Below, piece by piece: positions 43,958-54,927 of a stretch of DNA of 64,000 nucleotides. The stretch's first letter is position 1; every line of letters begins with the position of its first letter. Both the position numbers and the translations under genes were made by a program. The notes beneath the pieces are model-generated. The model saw nothing but the letters and a program-made list of their open reading frames with translations, was not told the DNA's origin and did not search any database. The DNA is taken from contig NC_088210.1 in NCBI RefSeq assembly GCF_037126465.1, positions 10,748,011 through 10,812,010 on the forward strand. The letters run 5' to 3'. This DNA comes from Ornithodoros turicata (taxonomy: Eukaryota > Arthropoda > Arachnida > Ixodida > Argasidae).

Positions 43958-43964
43958 TATATAA
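43958..43964 (+). promoter_or_regulatory. TATA box upstream of hammerhead-like motif
   Basis: TATATAA lies 12 bp before the first strand of the hammerhead-like fold. The spacing would place a start site about at the fold, as expected for a retroelement internal promoter. Not tested. Confidence 0.4.
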
Positions 43965-43975
43965 CCCTGCGCCGT

Positions 43976-44041
43976 CAAGGACCTCAGCCGCAAGCAGGCT
44001 ACCCTGATGAGGACGCCCGTATAGGCGTCGAAACGTCCTTG
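43976..44041 (+). ncRNA. hammerhead ribozyme-like motif (type III layout)
   Basis: In order: caaggac (43976-43982), triplet ctc (43983-43985), hairpin agcc...ggct (43986-44000), CTGATGA (44004-44010), stem II gacgcc/ggcgtc around a 6-base loop, GAAA (44030-44033), c, and gtccttg (44035-44041). The last heptamer is the exact complement of the first, giving stem III. Two deviations count against full activity: three extra bases between stem I and CTGATGA, and a C-C mismatch next to the cleavage triplet. Hammerheads of this sort are known in Penelope-like elements and retrozymes. Confidence 0.6.
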
Positions 44042-44295
44042 TATCCTTGTTTATTTTCTTACGTAAGCCAGTGTAACATATTTGCTGTGAACATGTCTCC
44101 TGGCTTTTGGTCTATCTTCAACCCTATATAGCGTCCAAATTTGGATCGTATGCGTAATCAACCGGCCCAAATTTTAACGCTGTTTAACGCGTTGTCTAGT
44201 TAGCCGAGCTTCGATGTGAAGTGTGATGTTCTTGTGAGCAAGCAGTGCTTTATCTGTGTTCATCCTTCTACGTGCCTCGCACTGTTTTTTTTTTG

Positions 44296-44648
44296 TCGAT
44301 TTTAGCGGGCTACCATGCTTCACAGAGATGCAAGGCTGTACCTGCAACACCCCCTTCCGTTTACAAGATTGACCTCTCGCCATCACCCCGCTGCGAGCCT
44401 TCTTTTCACCCACGGCGGCCTGTCGCACATCGTCACGGGCTGCCCTGAGCACCAGGCTACACCAGAAGTAACGACGGCACTGTTGGAAGCTCTTCCAATC
44501 CACTGTGTCACATTGGGAGACATATTGTATCCGCGCGGTCCTTCCCACATCCGTAGGAGAGGGCGAGACAAGCTTCTGGACTTCGACTCATCCGTAGGAC
44601 AATCTTTTTCCTTTTTTAGCAGGAGTGACACTCGTCGATTTAGCTGAG
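44296..44648 (+). pseudogene. LINE ORF2 C-terminal fragment
   Basis: The frame ending at the stop 44645-44647 encodes LSHIVTGCPEHQATPEVTTALLEAL, then LGDILYPRGPS...RGRDKLLDFDSSVG. This corresponds to the H-x4-C half of the LINE zinc motif and the following C-terminal tail of another LINE lineage (ILFPRGP-type). The first two zinc cysteines cannot be seen. 3'-UTR-like sequence with TG repeats follows to about 44760. Confidence 0.6.
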
Positions 44649-45109
44649 CAGGCAAACGTCACTCCTTTTCTTGCTGAATGTCGTTCCATCGCCCTCAATT
44701 TCCATGTGTGCGTGTGTCTGTAGGTCTGTGTCATTCATTTCAATCTCATCTTCCTCATATAATCAACTATACGTAATGGGGTAAAGTACATCGGTTCCTT
44801 CAGCGAAACACCTCATGTCATCGTCGTCTCGTGTCCGTTGTTGTTGCTGATCTCCTTGAAGTTAGTGCCGGAAAGAGGCACGGTTCCTTATTAAGTAATT
44901 TTTAGGTACTTAAAAAAAAAAAAAAGGTGTCTGCCTGCTCACCACCTTCTGCGCTATCAACGCTTGGAAGATCGAACACATTTCATTTTTGTTATTTACC
45001 ACTCCGATTTTCCAACCTTGATAGTTCCCGTACAGCTAGCGCACACTATGGTACAGACGTTCTAGTACACGGGGTACTAAGAAAATGGGAATGCACTACT
45101 CAGAACAAC

Positions 45110-46760
45110 AACAAGTATAATGATGAATAATGGGGAAATTCGCCACTTGAGTTGTGGCCCACTACCCCAACAACAACAACAACAATAAATGATAGAAAAG
45201 TGTTGATGACGTGTGATGCTTCCCCTATAGGTAGCCACATGGTACTCCGCTTCAAAGAGGTTAATATGAAAGGACGTATTAATTGTGAGCGCAAAGGGAT
45301 GACAGGCTGGAGGTTTAGAGCTCTTCGTGGAGGCCGGCAGCTTGAAGGAAAGCAAAGAGGGAGCGAAGAGCCCGGCACTGATGCTCATGTGGGAGCTCCA
45401 TTGTTCAAGGCCACTCGGCAAGCTAAATGGTCTGTGCTCCCGGTACACCAATGTCGACGATGAGCGACGGTAATGGATTGAGCTATGGTAGCACAGCTGA
45501 ATCAGCATCTTCGTTGACCCATAAAAACCTCCTGAAAACGACGGAAGACACGAGAGGCACAGAATGTGGAGAGGCGCACTAAAGGACACAAAGGAGACCG
45601 GTGTCTTGCAGAAAATCAAGGGAAATCTGCGGGACGCAGTCTGGTTTGGACCAACAGTCTTGGGTCCGAGGACTGTTGCCAATGGGAACGGAGCGATGTT
45701 CTTCATGCGGTTACACAGCGGTTCTTATCGATTCCAGAAGAGGACACAGTCCAAGATCACGTGCTTGATATCTGTGGGCACTGCACGCCTGGAGCATAGT
45801 ATGGTGTCGGAGCCACCAAGCCTGTGTTTAAAAATTTGAAGGACGATTAATGTAATTAATGGCGTTAGAATTAGACGTATTCACTTATACAATCACTAAT
45901 CACTATTCACTATCACTGATCACCAATTACCACAAATCACTATCACTAATCATTCATCAGTATTAATCACCAATTATCACTAATCACTAATTATCAGTAT
46001 CACCATGCTCCATTACTATTATCACGACCCTTTGTTACTATCAACAAACTATCTACTACTGTACCTACCCTATCTAATCTACTATCTACTTCTCTTCTCA
46101 TATCTAACACCCTATGTCTCAACCGGAGGCTTCACACATCCGACAGGAAGACGGTGACTATTTTCCAGCCTGAGGGTTTCTTATGCTAACAAATTAAAAG
46201 ACAGGTGAAGGGCGCAGCGAGCCTCTGAATAATAGACGAAAAGTAGCGAGCAGCCGATTGGGCGGGTTGAACGATAAGTCGGGATCCACTTCTCTCAATA
46301 GGGTCCTTGATGGGATATCTTGACTCTACTGTAGATGGAACAGGGGCTTCACCATATCCACAAGGCAACTTTTTCTATCCCCTTTGGAGAGGATAATTGA
46401 TATTGTCAATCGGGATCTATACGCGGCTGCCGCAGCCCTGTCCGCTTCTTCACTCCCCGTGGATGCCACGATGTCCTGGAACGCCTCACTTTCTGGAGGA
46501 TGTTTGTAACCACCGGAGTCAGGGATCCACGAAGACCTACATTTGCTATACACTGCAGGACAGCTACAGAATCGCAGTATACCACCCAGAAACGGCGATG
46601 AGAGTTGAGGCATTTCGGAGGAATAGTAAGAAGACATTCAGCTCAGCAGACGTTGTGGATGTGCAGTGCGGTAATCGGTACCCATGAGTCACCGAGTCGT
46701 CGGGGATGGTAAAAGCAGCGATTGGACATTGAGAACTGGCCGATGCATCCGTGAACACTG
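45110..46760 (-). pseudogene. decayed LINE: RNase H, C-terminal tail and 3' UTR
   Basis: Minus-strand frames give, in order: FTDASASSQCPIAAFTIP...TSAELNVFLLFLR (46564-46758, RNase H start), a shifted segment ending GSEEADRAAAAAYRSRL (about 46395-46500, RNase H end), and after a gap IKHVILDC (about 45755, zinc motif) and IAPFPLATVLGP (about 45680). The 3' end has 'tcatttattgttgttg' (45175-45195). Several frameshifts and a 120-bp repeat tract (45885-46010) break it. It belongs near the 37.8-kb LINE by tail and GTT-type end. Confidence 0.72.
45885..46010. repeat. degenerate (AATCACT)n repeat
   Basis: Irregular units of aatcact/atcacca/attatcact over about 125 bp inside the minus-strand LINE. 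Confidence 0.8.
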
Positions 46761-46771
46761 CCCTGTGTCAG

Positions 46772-47010
46772 TCACGGTCGGTCAGTTGATCAGTCACGGT
46801 AGGTCAGTCGGTCAGTCAGTCAGTCAGTCAGTCAATCAGTCACGGTCGGTCAGTCACGGTCGGTCAGTCACGGTCGGTCAGTCACGGTCAGTCAGTCACG
46901 GTCAGTCAGTCACGGTCAGCCAGTCACGGTCAGCCAGTCACGGTCAGCCAGTCACGGTCAGCCAGTCACGGTCAGTCCGTCAGTCAGTCACCATCAGTCC
47001 GTCATCAGAA
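46772..47010. repeat. 14-bp minisatellite built on GTCA
   Basis: Units of cagtcacggtcggt and variants (cagtcacggtcagc, cagtcacggtcagt) repeat with a 14-bp period about ten times, bordered by 4-bp GTCA repeats (46813-46835). Variants are grouped along the array, suggesting stepwise expansion. Confidence 0.9.
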
Positions 47011-47028
47011 TCGAGCTCGTGGTAATGG

Positions 47029-47072
47029 ATGGTGCACAGCGTGCTATGCGGTGAAGTTCTGTTGTTAGAGTG
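47029..47072. mobile_element. MITE B right-end fragment
   Basis: 'gtgcacagcgtgctatgcgg' then 'gaagttctgttgttagagtg' is the right terminus of family B. The left part has been replaced by the minisatellite. Confidence 0.65.
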
Positions 47073-49071
47073 CGGGAGCGGGGGATAGGTTTGCTGGTGA
47101 CGGGATCATGTGGTCGCCATAATTTCATGACAGTGCATTTGTGACGGTTCCTTCGTACTGTGCATTAAACGTGGTGATAGTAGAGCACCTGCGTGTGTCA
47201 CAATTTTTGTACCGTCCGTGTCCCTGTGGTCCCTATACATACTTACAAGATGCATTTATACCCACAAGCCCATTTCATTATCTTGGCAGTCCACGAGAAG
47301 GCTCAGTGTTGGTCCCGCTGCCATTTAAGATTCGCACGTGTTTCACCCGCAGGAGATCTTGCTTTTCAAGCGGCCGCGATCGTTAGATTCGAAATCACTC
47401 CGAAAGATGACACGAGTGTCATCTCTCGGATTTAATGACGCGTTTGCACGAACGACGGATTGTCTCTGGAATTAAGCTTCCGTTCTCTCGCAGTGAATAC
47501 AGTTCTCGCCTTGCATGAGAATTGCATAGCGTGTCTGCATAGCTTAATTAACTCCCCTACATAGTCCCGTAACATAAGACGTTTCTAATATGGCGCGGGC
47601 CTTTTCAGGACATTTTCACGTCCCGCTTTCTAATAATAAGGGCTCTCCCGGAAGCAGTCGATTACCACAGCTAGTTACCGTGGATAAGTTATCTTATCTG
47701 CTTTAAGGTATCTTGGCTAAGCAAATGTGAGCCAATCCTCCGTGTCCTTCGAAAACTCTACTGTGTCCACTGTATAACATTTGGCAGGCTTACGATACCT
47801 TGAGAAGTGTTTATCGTGTTCGTCTGCAGGGTTCGCACGACATCGCTGCCCCTGGCTGCGCTTCTAAAAGTACCACTACGGACTAAATCTCGTGTCTTCA
47901 GAATCCTACCAAAGTTATGTTACTGAAATCTTCTTGTCTCACTTTACGTTCCTGTAAAATATTTTGGCTCTATACGTGACGCGAAAGCTAGAGAAAGTTT
48001 AATTTTTATTGTTGAGAACCGTGACGTCATGTTATGCTCCAACGGGGCGCCCGGCTCTCATCTGGCAACGTTGTTGCCCCCCGCTTCTTTCAGGGGCACA
48101 CTTTTTGCACTCCGGTAGCGGAGCCCCACGTGACATACCGTCCGACCGCTCCGACCTTGGCGAAAACACAAAGGAGGGAGAAGACATCTCTCCCATTTTC
48201 CCCTCTTTCGATCAACCTCACACATGAGTTGTCCACCAGGTGACCCTCCCCGGACGCCGGCGTCGTTGCTAGGAGACGAGTGCCCTCTCCAGAATACGCC
48301 ATTGCAATTTGTGGGCTTATGGATTACGTCACTCGCTCGTCGCGTCATCGCGACTTGTGGAGGCTCAGCCGATCTTAGAAAATTGACAGAAATGCACAGC
48401 GTTTATAAGCACGATTGAAATTTCGCGTATAGAATCCTTCAGGCAACCTTCTTTTCATGAACTAAATAAGATAAACGCTGTTTTCTGAGTCCCGAGTGGT
48501 ACTTTAATGTATTCCTCCACCGCAAAGAGGGAACAAACATCACCCTTCCTTTTGCTTATCACGCGAAACTGTCGAGCATCTATACTTGTCCATCGCCGAC
48601 CTTGTGCTACTGAACTCCATCGAGACCCCTAACATAGAGTCGCTAAATACCCTGCCCTAACCGACTCATGAATACCCTAATAACATTCCTTTCATTTGGA
48701 AGCTCCCAAGAGTGTGCCCTTCACTAGCGTCGTTCGTCCCTCGTTGACCAGTTACTTTGTGATGCGCACACTTAGTCCATCCAACGTGCAATACCGCAGT
48801 GAATGCAATATTCACTGCCCTTTTCAGGCTCCCTCTGTCCCGAACTGAACGCACTAATGGGAACAGCTATTCGCCAAGGAACAAGGCGATTATTGTGTAC
48901 AGAGAGTATACAAAGAACGCAAAGAAGAAACTGAAGAAGATTGTGAAAGGAAAGGCGTCTAGAGTAGAAAAAAAGAAAGAAAAACAGTTTTCTCGCTTAT
49001 ACAGGTCCACGCTAACCATGTAGACGGACTTAAAAATTGACAAATCATTTTTGAATTAGTACATCAACCCA
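47073..49071. other. 2-kb stretch free of recognised repeats
   Basis: No MITE, SINE or LINE piece was recognised. Open frames of up to 96 codons carry no domain. A short palindrome ggcaacgttgttgcc is at 48064-48078. This is the largest 'clean' stretch of the window and the best place to look for non-coding exons or regulatory sequence. Confidence 0.4.
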
Positions 49072-49320
49072 CACTCTTAGAAATGAACTTCACCGCATAG
49101 CACGCTCCTAGCCAACCATCACCTCGAAAGATATGGTTATCTGCCCTGATTTGTTGAAAACGGGTGGCGTACGCCTTTTTGTGACACTTATGTTGTTCAT
49201 AATTGTCACAAAAAAAGGCGTACGCCTCCCGTTTTCAACAAATCAGGGCAGATAACGATATCATTCGAGATGGTGGTTGTCTAGGAGCGTGCTATGCGGT
49301 GAAGTTCATTTCTAAGAGTG
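49072..49320. mobile_element. MITE family A copy (GTACGC subtype)
   Basis: CACTCTTAGAAATGAAC to 'catttctaagagtg', with near-perfect arms including 'ggcgtacgcc' twice. CA on the left, TA on the right. Confidence 0.9.
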
Positions 49321-49514
49321 TAGGAGGTTGCTGGAGCCCTTGTAAGGTGGTGGCCCTTGGCGTAGAAAATACAGTCATCGCTTCAAACTCGGAAAAACTT
49401 GAAAACTTCGAAAACAAAAAAATTGCAGGACGGTTGCGAATGTGTATCGCAAATTTCAGCGGTAGCTGTTGTGCGTGGATGTTGACACTTTTATTGCTGT
49501 TATGTGCAGAATTG

Positions 49515-49751
49515 CACTCTTAAAAACGAACTTCACCACATAGCACGCTCCTAGCCAACCATCATCCCGGATGACAGCGCTCTCGCCCCCGATTTGCTGA
49601 AAACGAGAGGCGGAGCCTATTTAGTGCCGTGCATAATGGCACAAAATAGGCTCCTCCTCCCGTTTTCAACAAATCGGGGGCGAGAACGTTGTCATTCGGG
49701 ATGATGGTCGGCTAGGAGCGTGCTATGTGGTGAAGTTCGTTTTTAAGAGTA
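49515..49751. mobile_element. MITE family A copy (GAGCC subtype)
   Basis: CACTCTTAAAAACGAAC to 'cgtttttaagagta'; the centre has 'gaggcggagcctattt' against 'aaaataggctcctcctcc'. It has the same subtype as 31400 and 55062. Confidence 0.88.
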
Positions 49752-50073
49752 TACTTTAAAGTGACGAGTACTGCCTTCTGATATGTGATGTGAGTGATGA
49801 TGTGTAGAACTGGGATTAGCGGCAGAAAATATTACTAAAGGCCGGGCAGGAAACGCTGAAAAATCGGGACAATTTCCGGGACAACGTACCCATCTCTGAG
49901 TATGTCAAAACCGCTTTTTATTAGCTTCAGCTTATTTTAACTCGTTCTGCATGAGCCAAATCGACAGTCATCAGACAGAAGGAGAATAGAGAAGAAACGG
50001 AGGGTTTCGTGATACAGCCACAGCGATTTCCCGAGAGACCTCGCCGTAACACTAGGAAAGTTCAGTGACTCTA

Positions 50074-50324
50074 CACTCTTAAAAATGAACTTCACCGCAT
50101 AGCACCCTCCTAGCCAACCATCATCTCGAGTGATATCGTTATCTGCCCCGATTTGTTGAAAACGGGACACGTACGCCTTTTTTTGTGACAATTATGAACA
50201 AGCATAAGCGTAACAAAAAAGGCGTACGTCTCCCGTTTTCAACAAATCAGGGCAGGTAACCATATCTTTCGAGATGATGGTTGGCTAGGAGCGTGCTATG
50301 CGGTGAAGTTCATTTTTAAGAGTG
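50074..50324. mobile_element. MITE family A copy (GTACGC subtype)
   Basis: CACTCTTAAAAATGAAC to 'catttttaagagtg', TA on both sides (50072-50073, 50325-50326). It is the third A copy in 1.25 kb. Confidence 0.92.
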
Positions 50325-50614
50325 TAGTTAGTTAACACCCACCGCTGTAAAAGAACAAAACAAAAACAACGAAAAACAGAAAATGCTATCTTTCTCTCTA
50401 TATACAGAAATAAAGAAAAAAGCAACATTCCTGAAACGTTGCTAACACAAAAGCCGTTGCGCACAGGATCACGAATTTCGTTGCAGAGCACTTCGGATGG
50501 CGTTTAATGAGGAACCGCGTTTACTTAAGACGATAAAAAAGAGAAACGTGAAACGCAGCTTGCGGTTCCGCCCTTAGTTTCGCTCACCCAGAAGAAGGAG
50601 AGGCAGAGGAGCTT

Positions 50615-50943
50615 TTATTTATTTATTTTTTTTATTTCGAAGCTGCCTGGGACATCGTCCTGCGCTTTTTAAGGAAAGGTAGTGCATACATAAAATATAT
50701 ATGTAGTGTATAAAGAAAAATCATGTTAGGTAGCGTACCAGACAAAGCTGAAGCGAATGAAAGACTGGAGGGTGAAACATACTTTTCTTTCCTCAGGCGA
50801 TCTATCGGGTCGTTCCGAATTTTGTGCGAAATACATTTAGAACAGAGACCTCTGCGGGTACTTGCCTTCATCGACCTCGACATGCACAAATTAGGTGAAA
50901 AATATTTATCATATTCGAGTGACCTGATTGGTACGCCGACCAA
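50615..50943 (-). mobile_element. possible retroposon with AAAT tail
   Basis: The minus strand ends 'gggacgatgtcccaggcag'-like sequence and then 'aaataaataaataaa' (50617-50635), suggesting a retroposed 3' end. The open frame on this strand (103 codons) has no recognised domain. Confidence 0.35.
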
Positions 50944-51113
50944 TCCTGGTTTTCGTCCGTTTCGCCCTTTTGTTTACACGTATCAGATGGATGGACTCTG
51001 TCACCGCGTTGGATCTCGGATTCTCTCAGGACCAGGGAATTTACCTCCTCCCAAAAAGTTTTGCAACGCCACCCAATGTGCCTGCCGGTAGGAACAACAA
51101 TGCGACAACAGCA

Positions 51114-51395
51114 CACTCTTAGACAAAAGGGTGGAGCAGCTACACCTTTCAGGAGGTAATATAGTTGCCGCATATGTTGTACCGAAACGGTTGCAAAGTT
51201 TGCTACCTTCGAATAACAGCGTTACCGCTTTTCATTCGGTGGGAGCGAGGGGGGCGTACGGCTTTTTGTAGCAATTTGGATATACGATAATTGCTTTTAC
51301 CACCGCTTTAGACCCTTTATCAGACGCTATGTTGACCAAGGTGGTAACTACAGAAGTTACCACCTTTTCACACCCTTTTTTTTTTTCTTAGAGTG
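51114..51395. mobile_element. MITE family C copy
   Basis: CACTCTTAGACAAAAGGGTG to 'cacccttttttttttcttagagtg'-like right end; it has the family-C blocks 'ggagcagctacacct' and 'ggaggtaata' on the left, 'gaggggggcgtacggcttttt' in the centre, and 'ggtggtaact' on the right. The reference for the chimeric element at 3112-3647. Confidence 0.8.
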
Positions 51396-51565
51396 CAGCA
51401 CGGGCCAAGGGGCTCCACGGTTGCACATCATCGTAACTATACACGACATTCTCGTGTAAACATAAACAAGGCCGCATCACAACTTTCGGTGCCACGAAGA
51501 CTTCCGGTCCTTCCACGACTAAGGACGCTGAGAACCAGCCACCATGCAGAATGATAGCTTTCAGG

Positions 51566-52474
51566 CATAGATTGAGAAGTTACCCGTCAAAAGGAACTCG
51601 TTACAAGTTCAGTTACCATGTGCAAAATGTAACTAAGTTAATAACGAAGTTCTTCAGCCTGAAATGTAACTCGCAGTTACTGGGTTACTTAAAAAAAAAG
51701 AACGAGTTACTTCCAAGTTACTTCGGACACAAAATAGCATTACGCAAGTGCAGCGCGCGTGAGCAGTTGAGTTAGACCTTGAGTTGCCTGCGGAGGAGTG
51801 CAACACGCTTAGATCGTTTTCGTTTATGTCCAACAATAGACCTCTCCCTGTTTGTAAACAAATGACGTTATAGTGTTCGACAGCACCAGAAATTTGGTAG
51901 AATTGAACTACGCTCGAAGCTAGAGGTGAACAAGGTCGCGCCCGAAAGCCACGGTCTTGGGGGGATTACGATATGGTCCCTTAAAGGGACATGCTTTTCT
52001 TTCAATGTGAGGCAGCGAACAAATGCCCGTTCGTGGAACCCAGCCCTCTCCCTCCGATTTGTTTTGGTTTCAGTCTGTCTACCAATGTCATGATGACGTT
52101 TCTCTGGTAGAGGTCTATTCGAACGCTTTGCATCTTACTCCCTGTGGGCGATCAATGGTTCAGCTTCATTTCAAAGGCAAGCGGTTCTTACTTCCTGAAT
52201 AAAATGCTGTTATTGATTGAACATCACGTTTTATAGCAAAAAATGCCATGAAGGAACCTGAGAGGAAGCCAGAAAATATGTGAACGTGAGTGGAAAGCGA
52301 GTTAAAAGTAACTTGGAACTTAACGTAAGTTACTTTGGCAAAGTTCCCTGAAAAAGGAACGAGTTCCTCTTAAAGTTACCACGGCGCAAAAGTACCGAGT
52401 TAAGTTACAAGTTACCAAAAAAACGAACTTAGTTACAGTAACGAGTTACTTGTAACGAGTTACCTCGAACTCTG
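51566..52474 (-). mobile_element. hAT element, left-arm copy
   Basis: On the minus strand it runs from CAGAGTTCGAGGTAAC (52474) to 'cttctcaatctatg' (51566). Flanking octamers ctttcagg (51558-51565) and ctttcacg (52475-52482) match at seven of eight. Subterminal 'gttac'/'gtaac' motifs are dense. It matches 52635-53591 along its length, with a few indels and substitutions. There is no coding content. Confidence 0.8.
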
Positions 52475-52634
52475 CTTTCACGTTCCTGATTTGTTGAAAA
52501 CGGGTGGCGTACGCCTCTTTGTGGCAATTTGAATTGCCATGAGAAGGCGTTCTTTTGTATTTTTTGTTCCTTTTTATAAAAAAAAACTCAGTTAAGGCGT
52601 ATACTGTCCAATCTCTCCTCAAATCAGAAGCGAT

Positions 52635-53591
52635 CAGAGTTCGAGGTAACTCGTTACAAGTAACACGTTACTGTAACTAAGTTCCTTTTTTTTGGTAACT
52701 TGTAACTTAACACGGTATACTTTTGCGCCGTGGTAACTATCAGGGGAACTCGGTTCTTTTTTTAAGTAACTTCGCCAAAGTAACTTAAGTAAAGTTCCAA
52801 GTTACTTTTAACTCGGTTTTCACTCACGTCCACATATTTTCTTGCTTTCTCTCCGGTTCCTTCATGGCATTTTTTGCCACAAAACGTGATATTCAATCAA
52901 TGACAGTATTTTATTCAGGAAGTAAGAACCGCTGCCATTGAAACGAAGCTGAACCATTGTGCGCCTAGAGGGTGTAAGTGTGAGTAAGTGAGGGAGTAAG
53001 AGTGCAAAGTGTTCGAATAGGCCTCTACCAGAGAAACGTCATCATGACTAATTACATACATTGGTAGACAGACTGAAACCGAAACAAATCAGAAAGAGAG
53101 GAATGAGTTCCACGAACGGGCACTTGTTCGCTGCCTCCCATTGAAAGAAAAGTAGGACCGAGGGTCGCGTCCCTTTAAGGGACCATATCGTAATCCCCTC
53201 ACGACCGTGGCTTTCGGGCGCGACCTTGTTCACCTCTAGCTTCGAGTGTAGGTCAATTCTACCAAATTTTGGCGCTGTCGAACACTATGACGTCATTTGT
53301 TTACAAACAGGGAGAGGTCTATTGTTGGACATAAAGGAAAACGATCTAAGCGTGTCGCGCTCCTCCGCAGGCAACTCAAGGTCTAACTCAACTGCTCACG
53401 CTCGCTGCACCTGCGTAATGCTATTTTGTTTCCGAAGTAACTTGGAAGTAACTCGTTCTTTTTTTTAAGTAACTCGGTAACTGCGAGTTATATTTCAGGC
53501 TGAAGAACTTCGTTATTAACTTAGTTACATTTTGCACACGGTAACTTAACTTGTAACGCGTTCTTTTTGACGGGTAACTTCTCAATCTATG
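52635..53591 (+). mobile_element. hAT element, right-arm copy
   Basis: It runs from CAGAGTTCGAGGTAAC to 'cttctcaatctatg'. The 8-bp duplication gaagcgat is perfect (52627-52634 and 53592-53599). Its two ends match each other only partly (CAGAGTTCGAGG against CATAGATTGAGA). It is in inverted orientation to 51566-52474. Confidence 0.85.
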
Positions 53592-53718
53592 GAAGCGATA
53601 ACAGTACCAGTCGCCGTGGCGGTTGCCGCAGACAGTGTTTGCTGCGAAACCGGATGTCGTTTTGGCAACAAACCGGAAGCGGTGCAGAAGGGCATGTATA
53701 CCCTCAAGTGGTCGCTTG

Positions 53719-53964
53719 CACTCTAAAAACAGAGCTTCACCGCATAGCACGCTCTGCACCAACCATTGCCGCGAACGGATATCGTTGTCGCTTCTGATTC
53801 GAGGACAGAGGGCGGCGTACGCCTTTTTGTGTCAGTTTGGATATATGATAATAGACATAAAAAGGCGTACGCCCTCACCTCCTTTGGAATCGGCGACAAC
53901 CCCATCGTTCGTGGCTATAGTTAGCGCAGAGCGTGCTGTGCGGTGAAGTTCTGTTTTTAGTGTG
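53719..53964. mobile_element. MITE family B copy
   Basis: CACTCTAAAAACAGAGC to 'gttctgtttttagtgtg', with 'ggcgtacgcctttttgtgtc' and 'aaaaaggcgtacgcc' facing each other and 'ttggatatatgataat' as loop. It is the best complete family-B copy here. Confidence 0.88.
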
Positions 53965-54417
53965 CGCGGCATAATCACATATGGGACTGCACTTCCGAAC
54001 CGACATCGTCTGTAACGAGGACAATCGATAGAACTAATTACTGAGATCGAAAGACTTCAGGAGACGACGCGCAGAAACAGCAATGCGATGTTTTCTAAAT
54101 GACTCGTCAGCCGGATATGGATGCCGCCATTTTAACAGGGTGGGGGTGGGGGAGCAATGACGTTCAGCAAGAAAAGGAGTGCGGTATTCCTGCTCAGCTT
54201 GAGTGGTAAGTTTCACCCCGGTAAAAAAAAAAAAGGTTAAAAAAGAACAAGAAACATTACGACAGTCCTACGGTCAAAGGCGAACGCGTAAGAAGGCGGT
54301 GGTCATGCGCTTGATGACGTTTGCTGTGACGCTGGGTCACGACCCAGGACCAGTTCGGACGGCATCGCGCGAGTCAGGTGGTGGTATGATCTAGGAAAGA
54401 GGGGGAAGGAAGAGGGG

Positions 54418-54460
54418 GAAGGAAGAAGGAAGATTGAGGAGGAGGAGGAGGAGGAGTGAG
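54418..54460. repeat. (GGA)n-rich tract
   Basis: AGGAGGAGG units preceded by GGAAGAGGGGGAA repeats. Confidence 0.85.
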
Positions 54461-54762
54461 GTCTCCCTTCTGAAAAGGGAAGGGCGAGTCAGGCATAAGC
54501 GTCCGCGTAGGCATAACGTAAGTGCGAGGTTCGGCTGGGAAGCCAATTTCCTCCTGCATGAAAGTTTTTGTTGAAAAAAAAAAAAGATTGGGCCGGTTGT
54601 TACGTTGAATATCGCACTTACATAATAAGGTACAAATTAGAGACACCAGTCTTGAACACTCCCGTTGCTTTCATGCACGAAGTGCTTGTGATGAAATCTT
54701 CTATTGGTGCTTCTTCTTTTTTCACCTATTTCAAGTTGTCTGCCGTACTCCAGTTTCCCTTT

Positions 54763-54927
54763 CTCTTAGAAATGAACTTCACCGCATAGCACGCTGCTAG
54801 CCAACCATCGTCTCGAATGATACCGTTATCTGCCCTGATTTGTTGAAGACGGGAGGCGTACGCCTTTGTTTGTGCTACTTATGCTGTTCATAATTTTCAC
54901 AAAAAACGGCGTTCATTTTTAAGAGTG
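54763..54927. mobile_element. MITE family A copy with deleted right arm
   Basis: The left arm is complete from 'ctcttagaaatgaac' through 'gggaggcgtacgcc' and the loop. The right arm jumps from 'aaaaaacggcg' straight to the terminus 'ttcatttttaagagtg', a deletion of about 80 bp. Confidence 0.8.

Larger units (their letters stand above)
51490..53650. mobile_element. palindromic MITE carrying one hAT insertion in each arm
   Basis: The left edge 'accagccaccatgcagaatg' and right edge 'cgccgtggcggttgccgc' are the outer arms of an A/B-type MITE. Its middle is at 52475-52634 ('cctgatttgttgaaaacggg', 'ggcgtacgcc', then 'cctcaaatcagaagcgat'). Between outer arms and middle sit two hAT copies in opposite orientation. 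The result is a 2-kb palindrome. Confidence 0.75.

Noticed and set aside
44174..44548. 124-codon minus-strand open frame
   Set aside because: It is antisense to a plus-strand LINE C-terminal fragment with a recognisable zinc half-motif.
45077..45706. 209-codon minus-strand open frame as a gene
   Set aside because: Its start overlaps the LINE C-terminal tail and the remainder is LINE 3' UTR read through; it ends in a GTT repeat.
46772..47010. CRISPR array
   Set aside because: The repeat is 14 bp, tandem and without unique spacers, in a eukaryotic context.
50723..51091. 122-codon plus-strand open frame as a gene
   Set aside because: No domain; it lies antisense to a sequence with a retroposon-like AAAT tail.
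51566..53591. Single very long foldback transposon with 950-bp inverted repeats
   Set aside because: Each arm has its own 8-bp flanking duplication and the outer and central sequences are parts of a MITE, so two separate hAT insertions explain it better.
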